Positions 36,904 through 45,244 of a stretch of DNA of 64,000 nucleotides are shown piece by piece. Position 1 is the first letter of the stretch. Each line of letters opens with the position of its first letter. The position numbers were made by a program, and so were the translations under genes. The notes beneath the pieces were generated by a model. That model saw nothing but the letters and a program-made list of their open reading frames with translations, did not search any database and was not told the origin of the DNA. Location: contig CAJTZF010000009.1 in NCBI GenBank assembly GCA_910584245.1, positions 1 through 64,000 of the forward strand, written 5' to 3'. The stretch comes from an uncultured Eubacterium sp. GTDB lineage: Bacteria; Bacillota; Clostridia; Lachnospirales; Lachnospiraceae.

Positions 36904-39702
36904 TTACTTTCCGCCCTTCAGTAACTCATGTACTTGGACAAAAGCTGGCTTAACGCCTAATTTCTCATCAAACAATCCACAATATGTTCCGTTCATCGTA
37001 AAGCTGTAATCATCCTCCGACATATCCGGTCTGTCCACAATCCCCCATATGGATACAGCCTTTAATGGTTTGTCAGTTTTCTCTTGATTTACTTCCATGT
37101 ATGCCTGGAATAATTTCTCATAGAAATCGGCGTGCGCTTTCAATGTCGCCTCATCCCCCTGGTAATTCCGGACTGCAAGCTCTGTAACCTGAACTTCAAC
37201 ACCGCAGTCTGCAAACATTAAAATAGCTGTTTTGACCGCTTTAATATCGTTCTCATTCATACACCCTGCCTGATGTCCAAAACCACCAATATAGCTCTGC
37301 ATTCCGACGCCGTCGCACAATTTCACATAACCGCCGTTGCCATCTGGCATATAGGAATTAATCGAATTTACCAGATTGCAAATAGCATCCCGTTTTGCGG
37401 AATAAAATGTATTGAAATCATTATAATACAGCTTAATGTCGCTCATCGTCGGATATTGCTCCTTGCATTTCTGCAATATTTCATACGTATATTGGAAGGA
37501 CATTTCCACATAATGATCTCCCAGAATCTCATAGAAACGATTGTCTGCTTCGCCCCTCTTGATCCGGATCTTCCGGTCATCGCCTTCCTTAAACTCTCCC
37601 GCCGCATCGGAAACTGCCTCGTTCACTACATCCCAGCAGTAGATGACGCCAGGGTATTTTTCTTCGAAGTGCGTCAATACCTGCTCAATGTAATTTTTGA
37701 GACGCTCCTTCACGACGTCTGCCGTCGCATAAGGCTGGTTCACATCATATCCCACACGGAAGAACCAATCACACATATTGGCATCCCATACAAGAACGTG
37801 TCCGCGCACCTTCAGGCCATTATTCTTTGCATAATCCATTACAACATCCGCATTAGTAAAGTTCACGGCTGGCATGGAGGTCTCATCCTCATACTGCTCC
37901 TTGGATTTCGCCTGGTCCAGCATGGAGTACGCCTTCATCTCATTCGCCGCTGTGATGCTGTTGAAGTGATGCTGCATCAGCTCGCCATACTTCTTATCCG
38001 TCGCCGTTCTCGTATTGAATACCGTCCCCATTTTAAATCCAGAGGAGGCAGCCAGTTCATGAAGAGACGAATATCCCATCGCATCTGTTATATCCCGCGT
38101 ATCCTTCACAAGGGTAATCGAATGAATAGTAATCGTCAATGGGTCCGCAACGGCGCTCGCATTCCATGCGGCATACCGGACACCTAATCCCACAATCCCC
38201 TCATTCGGCAAATCACTGGAAATCTGGGTTCTCTCTGTCGTAACATCCGAATAACTTATTGTTTCCATTCCCTCCCAGAAACTTGCTTTGGAAAACTTGT
38301 TCAGACAAATCGGACCGTCGGCATCTGCTGACACATCTAAGATTACTTTTGTATAATGACTTAAATCAACAGCTATTTTTGCCGGATCGATATAAAATCC
38401 GATCCCGCCCCCGCCATACAGTTTCGTAATGGATACCGTCACACTTCCGTCTTCATTGTAGACGGGATCTCCCTGTAAGGCAGCCGAAGTCAAAAATGTA
38501 TCCGCACTTAAAATCATTTCCTCCCCATCCTCCATCGTGGATGGCGGCAGTGACGGCTTTCCTGCCGGTATAGGCGTTGGTTCCGATGTTGGAGTGGACG
38601 TTGGCGCCTGCGTCGGCTCTTTCGCCGGTGTTGGCACCGGTGTCGGAGTATTCCCTGCCTGGTCAAACGTCAAACTGGTCAATACTGCCGTAGCTGTCTG
38701 TGTAACGCCTTCCCCGAGGTCGGAATTTGTCATAATCGAAAACTGGGAAATGGTTTTGGACTGGTACAACTCTGGGATCTCAATCGTGTAAGTTCCTGAT
38801 TTCTTGCTGTACTGGGTAATATTTTTAAGCTCTGCCCCATCTGAATCATACAGCTTAAAGGAAACGCTATCCGGTGTACCTGTAACCTCCAGGCTAAACG
38901 TAACACTCTTGACCTTGCTGAGACTGACTGGAGTATCCATCTGATAATCCGCCTGGCTATACTTTGTGGACTGCATGAACTCTGCCACGGCGCCTTCCTG
39001 GCTTACACTGGCATTTATACTGGATGCGTGGCCTTTTACCTTCGCAGCTGTAGCCATGTTTTTTGTCAAATCCGGCTCTTTTGTCGGAATAAACGTCTCG
39101 TTCGGCGGTGTCGCCGTTTTCTCTGCTGGCGGCGTTGTCTTCTCCGCTGGCGGCGTTGTTTTCTCCGCTGGCGGCGTTGTTTTCTCCGCTGGCGGCGTTG
39201 TCTTCTCCGCTGGCGGCGTTGTTTTCTCCGCTGGCGGCGTCGCAGTCGATTGTCCCACTGGTGGCAATACGCCATTCGGTGTAGGCGTCACTTTTGGTGT
39301 TTCCGTCGCCGCTGACGTCTTGCTGTTTTCCGGCTGCTGTGAAGTCCCTGCCGAACCCGCAGCCGAAGTAACCGTTATCTGGCATTTCAGCGTATAACGC
39401 TTTTTCCCTTTTTTCAGACTTGCTACAATTTGAGTCTTCCCGACTTTCTTTCCTGTGACCTTAGCCGCGTATTTTCCAGACTTCTTCACAGTAGCAATCT
39501 TTTTATTCTTACTCTTCCACTGAACCTTAAATCCCTTACCCCGCTTCACTGAAAGCTTGATTTTCTTACCTATTTTGACCGAAGCCTTCTTTTTATTCAA
39601 TACAGGCTTTTTCACTTTCGCCTGAACATCATTTTGCACCGGCATAGCACAGTTGCCGATAAAAAGTGATAATACGCACACGATAGCAATTTGCTTCCTC
39701 AA
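36904..39702 (-). CDS. Secreted modular GH10 endo-1,4-beta-xylanase
   Basis: A 932-residue exported enzyme. In order: signal peptide (KQIAIVCVLSLFIGNCAMPV), Lys-rich Ig-like domain (FKVQWKSKNKKIATVKKSGK), Pro/Thr linker with six PPAEKTT repeats, two beta-sandwich modules likely to bind carbohydrate (about 210-340 and 395-540), and a C-terminal GH10 barrel. The acid/base Glu lies in CWDVVNEAVSD and the nucleophile Glu in VQVTELAVRNYQ. It cuts xylan backbones outside the cell. The start TTG at 39702 has AGGAGG 8 bases upstream. The very basic Ig-like domain could help wall binding. The single-gene unit ends at a terminator. Confidence 0.93.
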   Translation of the reverse strand: MRKQIAIVCVLSLFIGNCAMPVQNDVQAKVKKPVLNKKKASVKIGKKIKLSVKRGKGFKVQWKSKNKKIATVKKSGKYAAKVTGKKVGKTQIVASLKKGKKRYTLKCQITVTSAAGSAGTSQQPENSKTSAATETPKVTPTPNGVLPPVGQSTATPPAEKTTPPAEKTTPPAEKTTPPAEKTTPPAEKTTPPAEKTATPPNETFIPTKEPDLTKNMATAAKVKGHASSINASVSQEGAVAEFMQSTKYSQADYQMDTPVSLSKVKSVTFSLEVTGTPDSVSFKLYDSDGAELKNITQYSKKSGTYTIEIPELYQSKTISQFSIMTNSDLGEGVTQTATAVLTSLTFDQAGNTPTPVPTPAKEPTQAPTSTPTSEPTPIPAGKPSLPPSTMEDGEEMILSADTFLTSAALQGDPVYNEDGSVTVSITKLYGGGGIGFYIDPAKIAVDLSHYTKVILDVSADADGPICLNKFSKASFWEGMETISYSDVTTERTQISSDLPNEGIVGLGVRYAAWNASAVADPLTITIHSITLVKDTRDITDAMGYSSLHELAASSGFKMGTVFNTRTATDKKYGELMQHHFNSITAANEMKAYSMLDQAKSKEQYEDETSMPAVNFTNADVVMDYAKNNGLKVRGHVLVWDANMCDWFFRVGYDVNQPYATADVVKERLKNYIEQVLTHFEEKYPGVIYCWDVVNEAVSDAAGEFKEGDDRKIRIKRGEADNRFYEILGDHYVEMSFQYTYEILQKCKEQYPTMSDIKLYYNDFNTFYSAKRDAICNLVNSINSYMPDGNGGYVKLCDGVGMQSYIGGFGHQAGCMNENDIKAVKTAILMFADCGVEVQVTELAVRNYQGDEATLKAHADFYEKLFQAYMEVNQEKTDKPLKAVSIWGIVDRPDMSEDDYSFTMNGTYCGLFDEKLGVKPAFVQVHELLKGGK
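39116..39241 (-). repeat. Six tandem 21-bp repeats in the xylanase linker
   Basis: Six back-to-back 21-bp units, nearly identical at DNA level, encode (T)PPAEKT repeats of the linker between Ig-like domain and catalytic part. Copy number probably varies by slippage, changing linker length in steps of seven residues without a frameshift. Confidence 0.9.
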
Positions 39703-39904
39703 TGCAAGCACCTCCTGTCTTTATTCATGTGTGCAACCATCATACATTATATGTAGGAACTTTTGTACACGACACATCTTCACCCCTGTGTCCCCTCTTC
39801 TATTTAACTGTACTGTATATTTGTTTTAAACCACTCCTTTCAAGGTATCTTTACAGCATTTTATCAAAATTAATAGAGAAAAACAAGCATTTTATGATTT
39901 ATTT
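39703..39904. other. Xylanase upstream region
   Basis: No gene seen. On the minus strand a TATAAT box (39746-39751) lies upstream of the xylanase ribosome site, with only a weak -35 (TGTCGT) at 17-base spacing. The region also separates the xylanase from the end of the STM4011-type operon. Confidence 0.35.
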
Positions 39905-40765
39905 TTAACCCATTGGTACAATTCGAAATTGCGCATGTGGTCCAAAGCAGTCCAGCTCCGCCAGATCACTCCGCCCGCCATACGATAAAAAGCAGTCGCA
40001 TACGCTTCTCGCGCACGTTTTTTGTTGTAGTCCTGCCAGACTATCCTCATACAAATTCCCCATTTTTTCACGGCATAGAACACATGGGAAAACGTCTCCA
40101 TTTCCTAAAATAAGCGCCGATTGCGCGCACGCAGAAGCATTTGTGGGAAAATGGCGCAGCTCCAGGCCAAAATTCGCGTCCAATTCAAAAAATGCTTGAA
40201 GCTCACGGTCTGTATATTTACGCCCCATGCCGTCCATTTTATTAATCCACATATATATAGTCCCGTCCAGTCCGGCGCGCAGCTTCCTCAATCGCTCCAG
40301 ATGCTCCGGTACGCCTACCGCTCCAACGCAAAACCGTATTCCCGCATCCACAAGTTTCCTGCACTGCCCGAGAAATTCCTCAACCGTCGTCATTTCGGGG
40401 TGAAATGTCCCCCACAGCCGCAGCTTATCCATGTAGCCGCCGGCCCGTTCATACAAGCGAAGCATCTCTTCCACCGGAAAGCTGAAATTACTCTGTACGC
40501 CAGCCGCCTGGATGCCAGAAAGGGCGCTTAACTCCGCCAATCCCTTCCAATAGTACTTATGAATCAGCGCTTCGCCGTATGGCACAATCTGTACTGTTCC
40601 ACAAAAGCGTTCTCTCCCGATTTCCTCAACAAACCGGGACAGCTCTTTTTCATCGCGCGCCAGCTGGCGCCCGCCGCCCCTGTTTTTTGAAAAGGGGCAG
40701 TACCGGCAGCTATAATTGCAAAAAGAAAGGCTTCCCCGGTAATAAACGTGCCGAATCGTATTCAA
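39905..40765 (-). CDS. Radical SAM protein, STM4011 family
   Basis: A 286-residue radical SAM enzyme with the [4Fe-4S]-binding CNYSCRYCPFSKN (CxxxCxxC) near the N-terminus, and extra cysteines near the C-terminus (VFPCVLCREK, then CARSVCDC) that could hold another cluster. It belongs to the conserved set known from Salmonella as STM4011-STM4015; the reaction is unknown. The likely start is TTG at 40765, overlapping the TGA of the previous gene (TTGA) with AGGGGGTGG upstream; the longer frame would overlap that gene by 52 bases. It is the last gene of the operon. Confidence 0.8.
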   Translation of the reverse strand: MNTIRHVYYRGSLSFCNYSCRYCPFSKNRGGGRQLARDEKELSRFVEEIGRERFCGTVQIVPYGEALIHKYYWKGLAELSALSGIQAAGVQSNFSFPVEEMLRLYERAGGYMDKLRLWGTFHPEMTTVEEFLGQCRKLVDAGIRFCVGAVGVPEHLERLRKLRAGLDGTIYMWINKMDGMGRKYTDRELQAFFELDANFGLELRHFPTNASACAQSALILGNGDVFPCVLCREKMGNLYEDSLAGLQQKTCARSVCDCFLSYGGRSDLAELDCFGPHAQFRIVPMG

Positions 40766-42078
40766 CTGCTGCCACCCCCTGGCAACTCCAGAGGAGATAC
40801 ATCTGATCTGCACATTTTCTCCCGGACTTCATCGGAAATCAGCATCGGCCCCAAATAGTCGGAAAGACAAAAACCCTGTTCTGTCAAAAGGATCCGCCCC
40901 GCCTGTTCTTTGGCATAACCGCGCCGCACCCAATCCCGCAAAATAGGAAATTCTTTCTGTGCCTCCCCGGAAAATGCTGTTTCATACTCTGTCAATGACA
41001 GACCACAGCCAAACAATATATTTTTTATAATAAACCGCCGCTTCTGCTCATCGTCGGTCAAGAGATACCCGTGGCGGATTTCCCGGTAATCCTCCTCCTT
41101 TATGTACTTCCGCATAAGCTCCCGGCACTGGCTCTGCCGGACGCTGTATGGCGTACAAAAATGCAGGTTTCCGATATAACTGCGCGCACCGCACCCGATG
41201 GAAACCGTATTCCCAAACCCACAACTGCCGACGTCGCTGGAAACGTCTGCCGCCGTCTCTTTTACAAACCTGCGCATAGAATATGGACGGTATCCCCTCT
41301 CTCTCAAATAGGCGCGGAGCTGCACATACATTTCATAAGTCTGGGACGGCCGCCGGACTCCTTTATTGTAAAGATAGGTGTCCTTTTTGATATAAAGCGG
41401 ATACACAAACAATTCTTCCGGCTCATAGGCGAGCGCCCGCTCCAACGACTGCCACAGGCCGGATACTGTCTGTCCCGGTATTCCATAGATCAAATCGAGA
41501 TTAACGCACGTAAACCCCACCTTCTGAATACATTCCAGGGCGCGCTCTACCTGCTCCACGGAATGGCTCCGGTGAATCGCTTCCAGATCCTCCCCGCGGA
41601 AACTCTGCACCCCCATGCTTACCCTCGTCACATGATGCTCCTTCAGCAGCCAAAGCTTTTCCTCCGTCGTCTGCCCTGGTGAAGTTTCCACTACTATATG
41701 CCGGCCGGCCGGCTCAAACCCCATACCTTCCGTGGCAATCCGAAATACGCGTTCCAGCTGTCTCTCCGGCAAAAGCAACGGCGTTCCGCCTCCCAGCGTC
41801 AGGTCCGCAAACTCCACATCCTGAGGAAATGACGCTGACCACTGCCGGGCCTGGCGCTCCATCGCGCCCACATATTGTTCCATCGCCGCCTCACTCTGGC
41901 CTGTCACAGAAAATAAATTGCAATACCCGCATTTGCTCTGACAAAAAGGAATATGAAAATACAGGCTGTTTTCCGAACCGGACAGCCTGTCTGCATACTG
42001 TTCCAAACGTACCCCGTATAACAGCCCATAGGCCGTCTTATGGGGATAACTGTACATATACTGTAAATATGGATTCAT
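40762..42078 (-). CDS. HemN-like radical SAM protein, STM4012 family
   Basis: A 438-residue radical SAM protein of the coproporphyrinogen oxidase (HemN/HemW) superfamily, with YFHIPFCQSKCGYCNLFS carrying CxxxCxxC, then the ADLTLGGGTPLLLP and VNLDLIYGIPGQT motifs typical of that branch, and a C-terminal HemN-like domain. Its cluster partners make haem synthesis unlikely; it is the STM4012-type member of the STM4011-4015 set. Its ATG overlaps the preceding stop by four bases. Confidence 0.82.
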   Translation of the reverse strand: MNPYLQYMYSYPHKTAYGLLYGVRLEQYADRLSGSENSLYFHIPFCQSKCGYCNLFSVTGQSEAAMEQYVGAMERQARQWSASFPQDVEFADLTLGGGTPLLLPERQLERVFRIATEGMGFEPAGRHIVVETSPGQTTEEKLWLLKEHHVTRVSMGVQSFRGEDLEAIHRSHSVEQVERALECIQKVGFTCVNLDLIYGIPGQTVSGLWQSLERALAYEPEELFVYPLYIKKDTYLYNKGVRRPSQTYEMYVQLRAYLRERGYRPYSMRRFVKETAADVSSDVGSCGFGNTVSIGCGARSYIGNLHFCTPYSVRQSQCRELMRKYIKEEDYREIRHGYLLTDDEQKRRFIIKNILFGCGLSLTEYETAFSGEAQKEFPILRDWVRRGYAKEQAGRILLTEQGFCLSDYLGPMLISDEVREKMCRSDVSPLELPGGGSS

Positions 42079-42917
42079 TTTGTTTCTCCTACCTTTTCCT
42101 GCTCCCCGCTTTTCCGTAAAATAAAATGTTTATAGGGAACCGTCCCCACTATCGGATGATTAAATCCGTGATACCAGTACCCGTCCTCGCCGTAACACGT
42201 ACCGTGGTCGGAACAGCATATAACAAACGTGTCCCCTTTATTCTGAAATGCCTCAAAGAGCCGTCCCAGCTCGCCGTCCACGTACCGGAGGGCCGCGCCG
42301 TGGGCCTCCACGCTGTCGCGCGTACTTCCTTCTATATAAAAATAATTCGGGTAATGTATGGCGGAAATGTTAATATACATCATAAGCAAGCAGTTCTGCG
42401 GCACTTCTGCAACCTTCCCCACAGCAAAGTCAATCTGGTTCGCCGCCGATTCCTTCACTTTGCAGCCAAAAGACGGATTCCAATAGCTGTGCTTAAAATA
42501 TGACGGCATTACCTTTCCAATATCTGTCCGCTTATCAAAAAAACTCAAGCCGCCGATACAACAGGTTTCGTAGCCGACCTGCCCGAGTCCCTCTACAAAC
42601 GTCGCTCCCCGAAAAGAAAATGCCCCTTCCGGAGCTCTTCTTCCCATTCCAATATCCTCGGAAAAAAATAGTTTTTCCCTCTGCTTCATATCCCGGACGC
42701 CGACGTCCACCGGCAGAAAACCGGCAAACATCGCCTGGTGCGACGGATACGTAAAATTCCCTGGCGCCTGACATTTTCTCCACGCCCCATAGCGGTTTAA
42801 GACCGGGGTCGTCCCCCTGTCCTGCTCCGCTTTCGCCACATCATACCGCAGCGAATCAATGCACACAAACAAAACGTGGCATGTTCCGACAATTTCGTTC
42901 ATATCAAATGGTTTCAA
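42075..42917 (-). CDS. Phosphatase/sulfatase-like hydrolase, STM4013/SEN3800 family
   Basis: A 280-residue member of the alkaline-phosphatase-like metallohydrolase superfamily. HVLFVCIDSLRYDVA supplies the first metal-binding Asp, FTYPSHQAMFAGFLP the nucleophile region, and FVICCSDHGTCYGEDGYW plus HGFNHP the C-terminal metal ligands. The natural substrate is unknown. It overlaps both neighbours by four bases (ATGA junctions), so the operon is tightly coupled. Confidence 0.82.
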   Translation of the reverse strand: MKPFDMNEIVGTCHVLFVCIDSLRYDVAKAEQDRGTTPVLNRYGAWRKCQAPGNFTYPSHQAMFAGFLPVDVGVRDMKQREKLFFSEDIGMGRRAPEGAFSFRGATFVEGLGQVGYETCCIGGLSFFDKRTDIGKVMPSYFKHSYWNPSFGCKVKESAANQIDFAVGKVAEVPQNCLLMMYINISAIHYPNYFYIEGSTRDSVEAHGAALRYVDGELGRLFEAFQNKGDTFVICCSDHGTCYGEDGYWYHGFNHPIVGTVPYKHFILRKSGEQEKVGETK

Positions 42918-43897
42918 AGCCTTCTCAGCTCCTTAATCTGTCTTTTATAAATGGTATTCTCATAAAATATATCCTGGTAAATCAAGTCCCCCTGCCCATT
43001 TATTTCGATAATCCGGGGCTGTTTTCCCCCTTTCTCCAGCAATATGTCAATTCCTGCCATCGAAAGTCCCGGAAATAACTTCATCGCCTCGCCGCACAGC
43101 TGGCTAGTTTCAGCAAGCAACGAATCGGATAGTCCAAGCTCTCTCCAGCTGAGCGGCGAATTATTCAGATGAAGATTTGTGATAGGGCCGCTCGACTGTC
43201 TAGCCACTATGAACGAAATCGCCCCAAACTGCCATACGACACGAAGATCATAGCTTTTTCCCCGATAAGAAGCTTTCGGATGCCAGCGCTCAACAATAGC
43301 GCCAAGAGACAATACCGCCCTCAAAAGCTGCCGGATCTCCTCTTTGCCCTCCAAACGGTAAATCGTTTTCGTATTGACAAGTTCGTCCCCCCGCACACAG
43401 CAGGAGGTATAGGCAACCTCCTTTTCCGTCCCCGGGTATTTCCGGTATGCGACTACCCCGGCGGCGCCAGAACTCCATACCGGCTTTAAAAATACAGAAA
43501 ACACACGGCTGCCACCCATCACCGACTGCAGTTCCTCCACCGTATAAACTGTTTCGGCTATCATTTGCGTCACTGCAATGCCGTTCTCCTGCAGTACCCT
43601 TTTGCAATGGCTCTTATCCAGTACGCTCAAAATGCCGGCCGGCGTATTTAAAAAAGTACACGCGTCCTGCTCCAGCTTCTTCAGCCGGGCGCGGTACTCC
43701 AAAACCTGTTCATTCATGTCCAGAAGATTTGACGTCAAATAAGAAGGCGGATCGATTTTCACGACATCCCCGCTCAAATCTGCATCCGCCACCTCGGACC
43801 AGTCAATAACATTCAATGCAGTCCCGCACTCGTCTGCCGCCTTCTGAAAATATTCGGTCCGCCGGGAACCTGCTGTCCCGATCAAATCAATACCCAT
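42914..43897 (-). CDS. ATP-grasp-like protein, STM4014 family
   Basis: A 327-residue protein with ATP-grasp features: a substrate-domain N-terminus (MGIDLIGTAGSRRTEYFQKA), the ATP-lid region VFLKPVWSSGAAGVVAYRK, and metal-binding MAGIDILLEKGGKQPRIIEI followed by NGQG. Such enzymes join a carboxylate to an amine or thiol with ATP, here perhaps modifying a peptide or small molecule together with the radical SAM proteins. Member of the STM4011-4015 set. Confidence 0.78.
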   Translation of the reverse strand: MGIDLIGTAGSRRTEYFQKAADECGTALNVIDWSEVADADLSGDVVKIDPPSYLTSNLLDMNEQVLEYRARLKKLEQDACTFLNTPAGILSVLDKSHCKRVLQENGIAVTQMIAETVYTVEELQSVMGGSRVFSVFLKPVWSSGAAGVVAYRKYPGTEKEVAYTSCCVRGDELVNTKTIYRLEGKEEIRQLLRAVLSLGAIVERWHPKASYRGKSYDLRVVWQFGAISFIVARQSSGPITNLHLNNSPLSWRELGLSDSLLAETSQLCGEAMKLFPGLSMAGIDILLEKGGKQPRIIEINGQGDLIYQDIFYENTIYKRQIKELRRL

Positions 43898-44754
43898 TAT
43901 TCTGTCAGCATCGGATAACGATAGATTTCCCCATCATAATTATCCTCCTCCTGCTGGTCGTCCACATTGACGTCCGCCTGCAGGCCTTTCAGCTTTTTCA
44001 TCATGTCACCGGACATATAATGGTACTCCAAATTCACCTCTTTAATATTGCCGTAAGACGGCAGAGCCTCCAAAAGCGCCGTTCCTCCCTTATCGGTCAA
44101 TGTTCCGCAAGATAAATCCAACGTATGTATCTGGCTCATATATTTGCATTTCACAACTTCCTCCGCGATCTCATCCTGTATTTCACTATCAAGAATACCA
44201 AGTTCCTTCAGTTTCGGAAAATCAGATTTCTCCAGCATAGACACAATGTCATCTAAGCCGCCGTCAAATCCGTAGTCATCCACACCGATATACAGCGACA
44301 GCTTCTCCAGTTCCGGCAGCTTCGCCGCTCCGATAGCAGCCAGCACCTCCTTCGGAAGCCCCCCGCAAATAATTTCCAGGCATTTTAGATTTTCATGCTG
44401 TATGTTCCCCAATGAGAGATTGGTCCCTCCTTTGACCGTCAGCTTTTCCAGCTGTGGCATCGCCGCCCAGAGAGCTCCATAATCCGCCTGCTCGATCCAC
44501 GACACCTCGCATTCCTCATAATCCATATCACCGACAAACAAACTTTTGATTCCCGCGAACTTATCCTTGTTTTCCACCAGGCCGTCGATAATTGACTGGG
44601 CGCTATTTTCCCACGATTCGCCCCAGCAGCCGATAACCAGCTCTTCCAACTGTCCGAGTTCCCCGTCTGCAAGGATATCCGCAATCATCGTCTTTGCGTT
44701 TTTGTCACCGTCCTCATAATCTTCCCAAGTGTAATAAAATTTTTTGCTCTTCAT
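43897..44754 (-). CDS. Leucine-rich-repeat protein, STM4015 family
   Basis: A 285-residue acidic protein made mostly of leucine-rich repeats (LGQLEELVIGCWGESWENSA, then MPQLEKLTVKGGTNLSLGNI), a protein-binding horseshoe, with a WGR-like N-terminus (KSKKFYYTWEDYEDGDKNAK). It matches the LRR member of the STM4011-4015 set and may scaffold the enzymes or present a substrate. Its stop overlaps the next start by one base. AAGGAGG precedes the start. Confidence 0.8.
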   Translation of the reverse strand: MKSKKFYYTWEDYEDGDKNAKTMIADILADGELGQLEELVIGCWGESWENSAQSIIDGLVENKDKFAGIKSLFVGDMDYEECEVSWIEQADYGALWAAMPQLEKLTVKGGTNLSLGNIQHENLKCLEIICGGLPKEVLAAIGAAKLPELEKLSLYIGVDDYGFDGGLDDIVSMLEKSDFPKLKELGILDSEIQDEIAEEVVKCKYMSQIHTLDLSCGTLTDKGGTALLEALPSYGNIKEVNLEYHYMSGDMMKKLKGLQADVNVDDQQEEDNYDGEIYRYPMLTE

Positions 44755-44767
44755 TCCTGCCTCCTTT

Positions 44768-44941
44768 TCATAGAAAACCTTTAAAGTTTTTTTCCACTAA
44801 CTTACGGGGCACCATAACCTGCCTGTCACAGCCGGCGCACCGCAGTCTGAAATCCATGCCCACCCGCAAAATCTCCCAGCGGTTTTCGCCGCACGGGTGC
44901 TTTTTTTTCATTTTTATAACCTGTCCGACTTTAAACTCCAT
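44768..44941 (-). CDS. DUF951 family protein
   Basis: A 57-residue protein with the DUF951 pattern: VGQVIKMKKKHPCGENRWEI, then RVGMDFRLRCAGCDRQVMVP. Three Cys residues in HPCG and CAGC suggest metal binding or an OB-like beta fold. The family is widespread in Firmicutes and of unknown function, usually found near gdpP, rpsF or ribosome genes. GAGGTGG precedes the start. It lies 13 bases before the STM4015-type gene and is probably the first conserved gene of that transcript. Confidence 0.85.
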   Translation of the reverse strand: MEFKVGQVIKMKKKHPCGENRWEILRVGMDFRLRCAGCDRQVMVPRKLVEKNFKGFL

Positions 44942-44973
44942 CACACCACCTCATATTATTTTATTATAACGCC

Positions 44974-45159
44974 CTATAAAAACATTTTCAATATCATTAC
45001 AATCCAAAAACCAAGTCCAAACAGAAGAAGGCAAAATTGGAAAATATGGTCCGCCCGGTCAATCTGGCCCTGCATTCCCGCTTTTCTTTGGCGTTCCGCA
45101 TCCGCGTTTCCATCCAGAATATCCCGGATACGACTGAAAATATTATACTCTCCCGACAT
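44974..45159 (-). CDS. Small single-span membrane protein (61 aa)
   Basis: A 61-residue frame with a soluble charged N-terminus (MSGEYNIFSRIRDILDGNAD) and a C-terminal hydrophobic helix (IFQFCLLLFGLGFWIVMILK). AAGGGATGATTCT precedes the ATG. It is co-oriented with and 32 bases before the DUF951 gene. No family recognised; the clear two-part layout favours a real gene. Confidence 0.6.
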   Translation of the reverse strand: MSGEYNIFSRIRDILDGNADAERQRKAGMQGQIDRADHIFQFCLLLFGLGFWIVMILKMFL

Positions 45160-45244
45160 AGAATCATCCCTTCCTACATATATTCTTCCTTCATTTTATA
45201 AAACAACCCATGCATTGTCAAGCTCCTCATTTCCCTAACTTTCC

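Noticed and set aside
39116..39241. Regular repeats as a CRISPR array
   Set aside because: The 21-bp units are contiguous with no spacers and are in frame within the xylanase gene, encoding PPAEKTT.
38957..39385. Alternative long frames over the xylanase repeat region on both strands
   Set aside because: Low-complexity frames produced by the 21-bp repeats; the GH10 frame carries signal peptide and domains.
40762..42078. Annotation as haem biosynthesis gene hemN/hemW
   Set aside because: Radical SAM motif and HemN-like domain are present, but its tight coupling to the STM4011, 4013, 4014 and 4015-type genes points to the separate STM4012 family.
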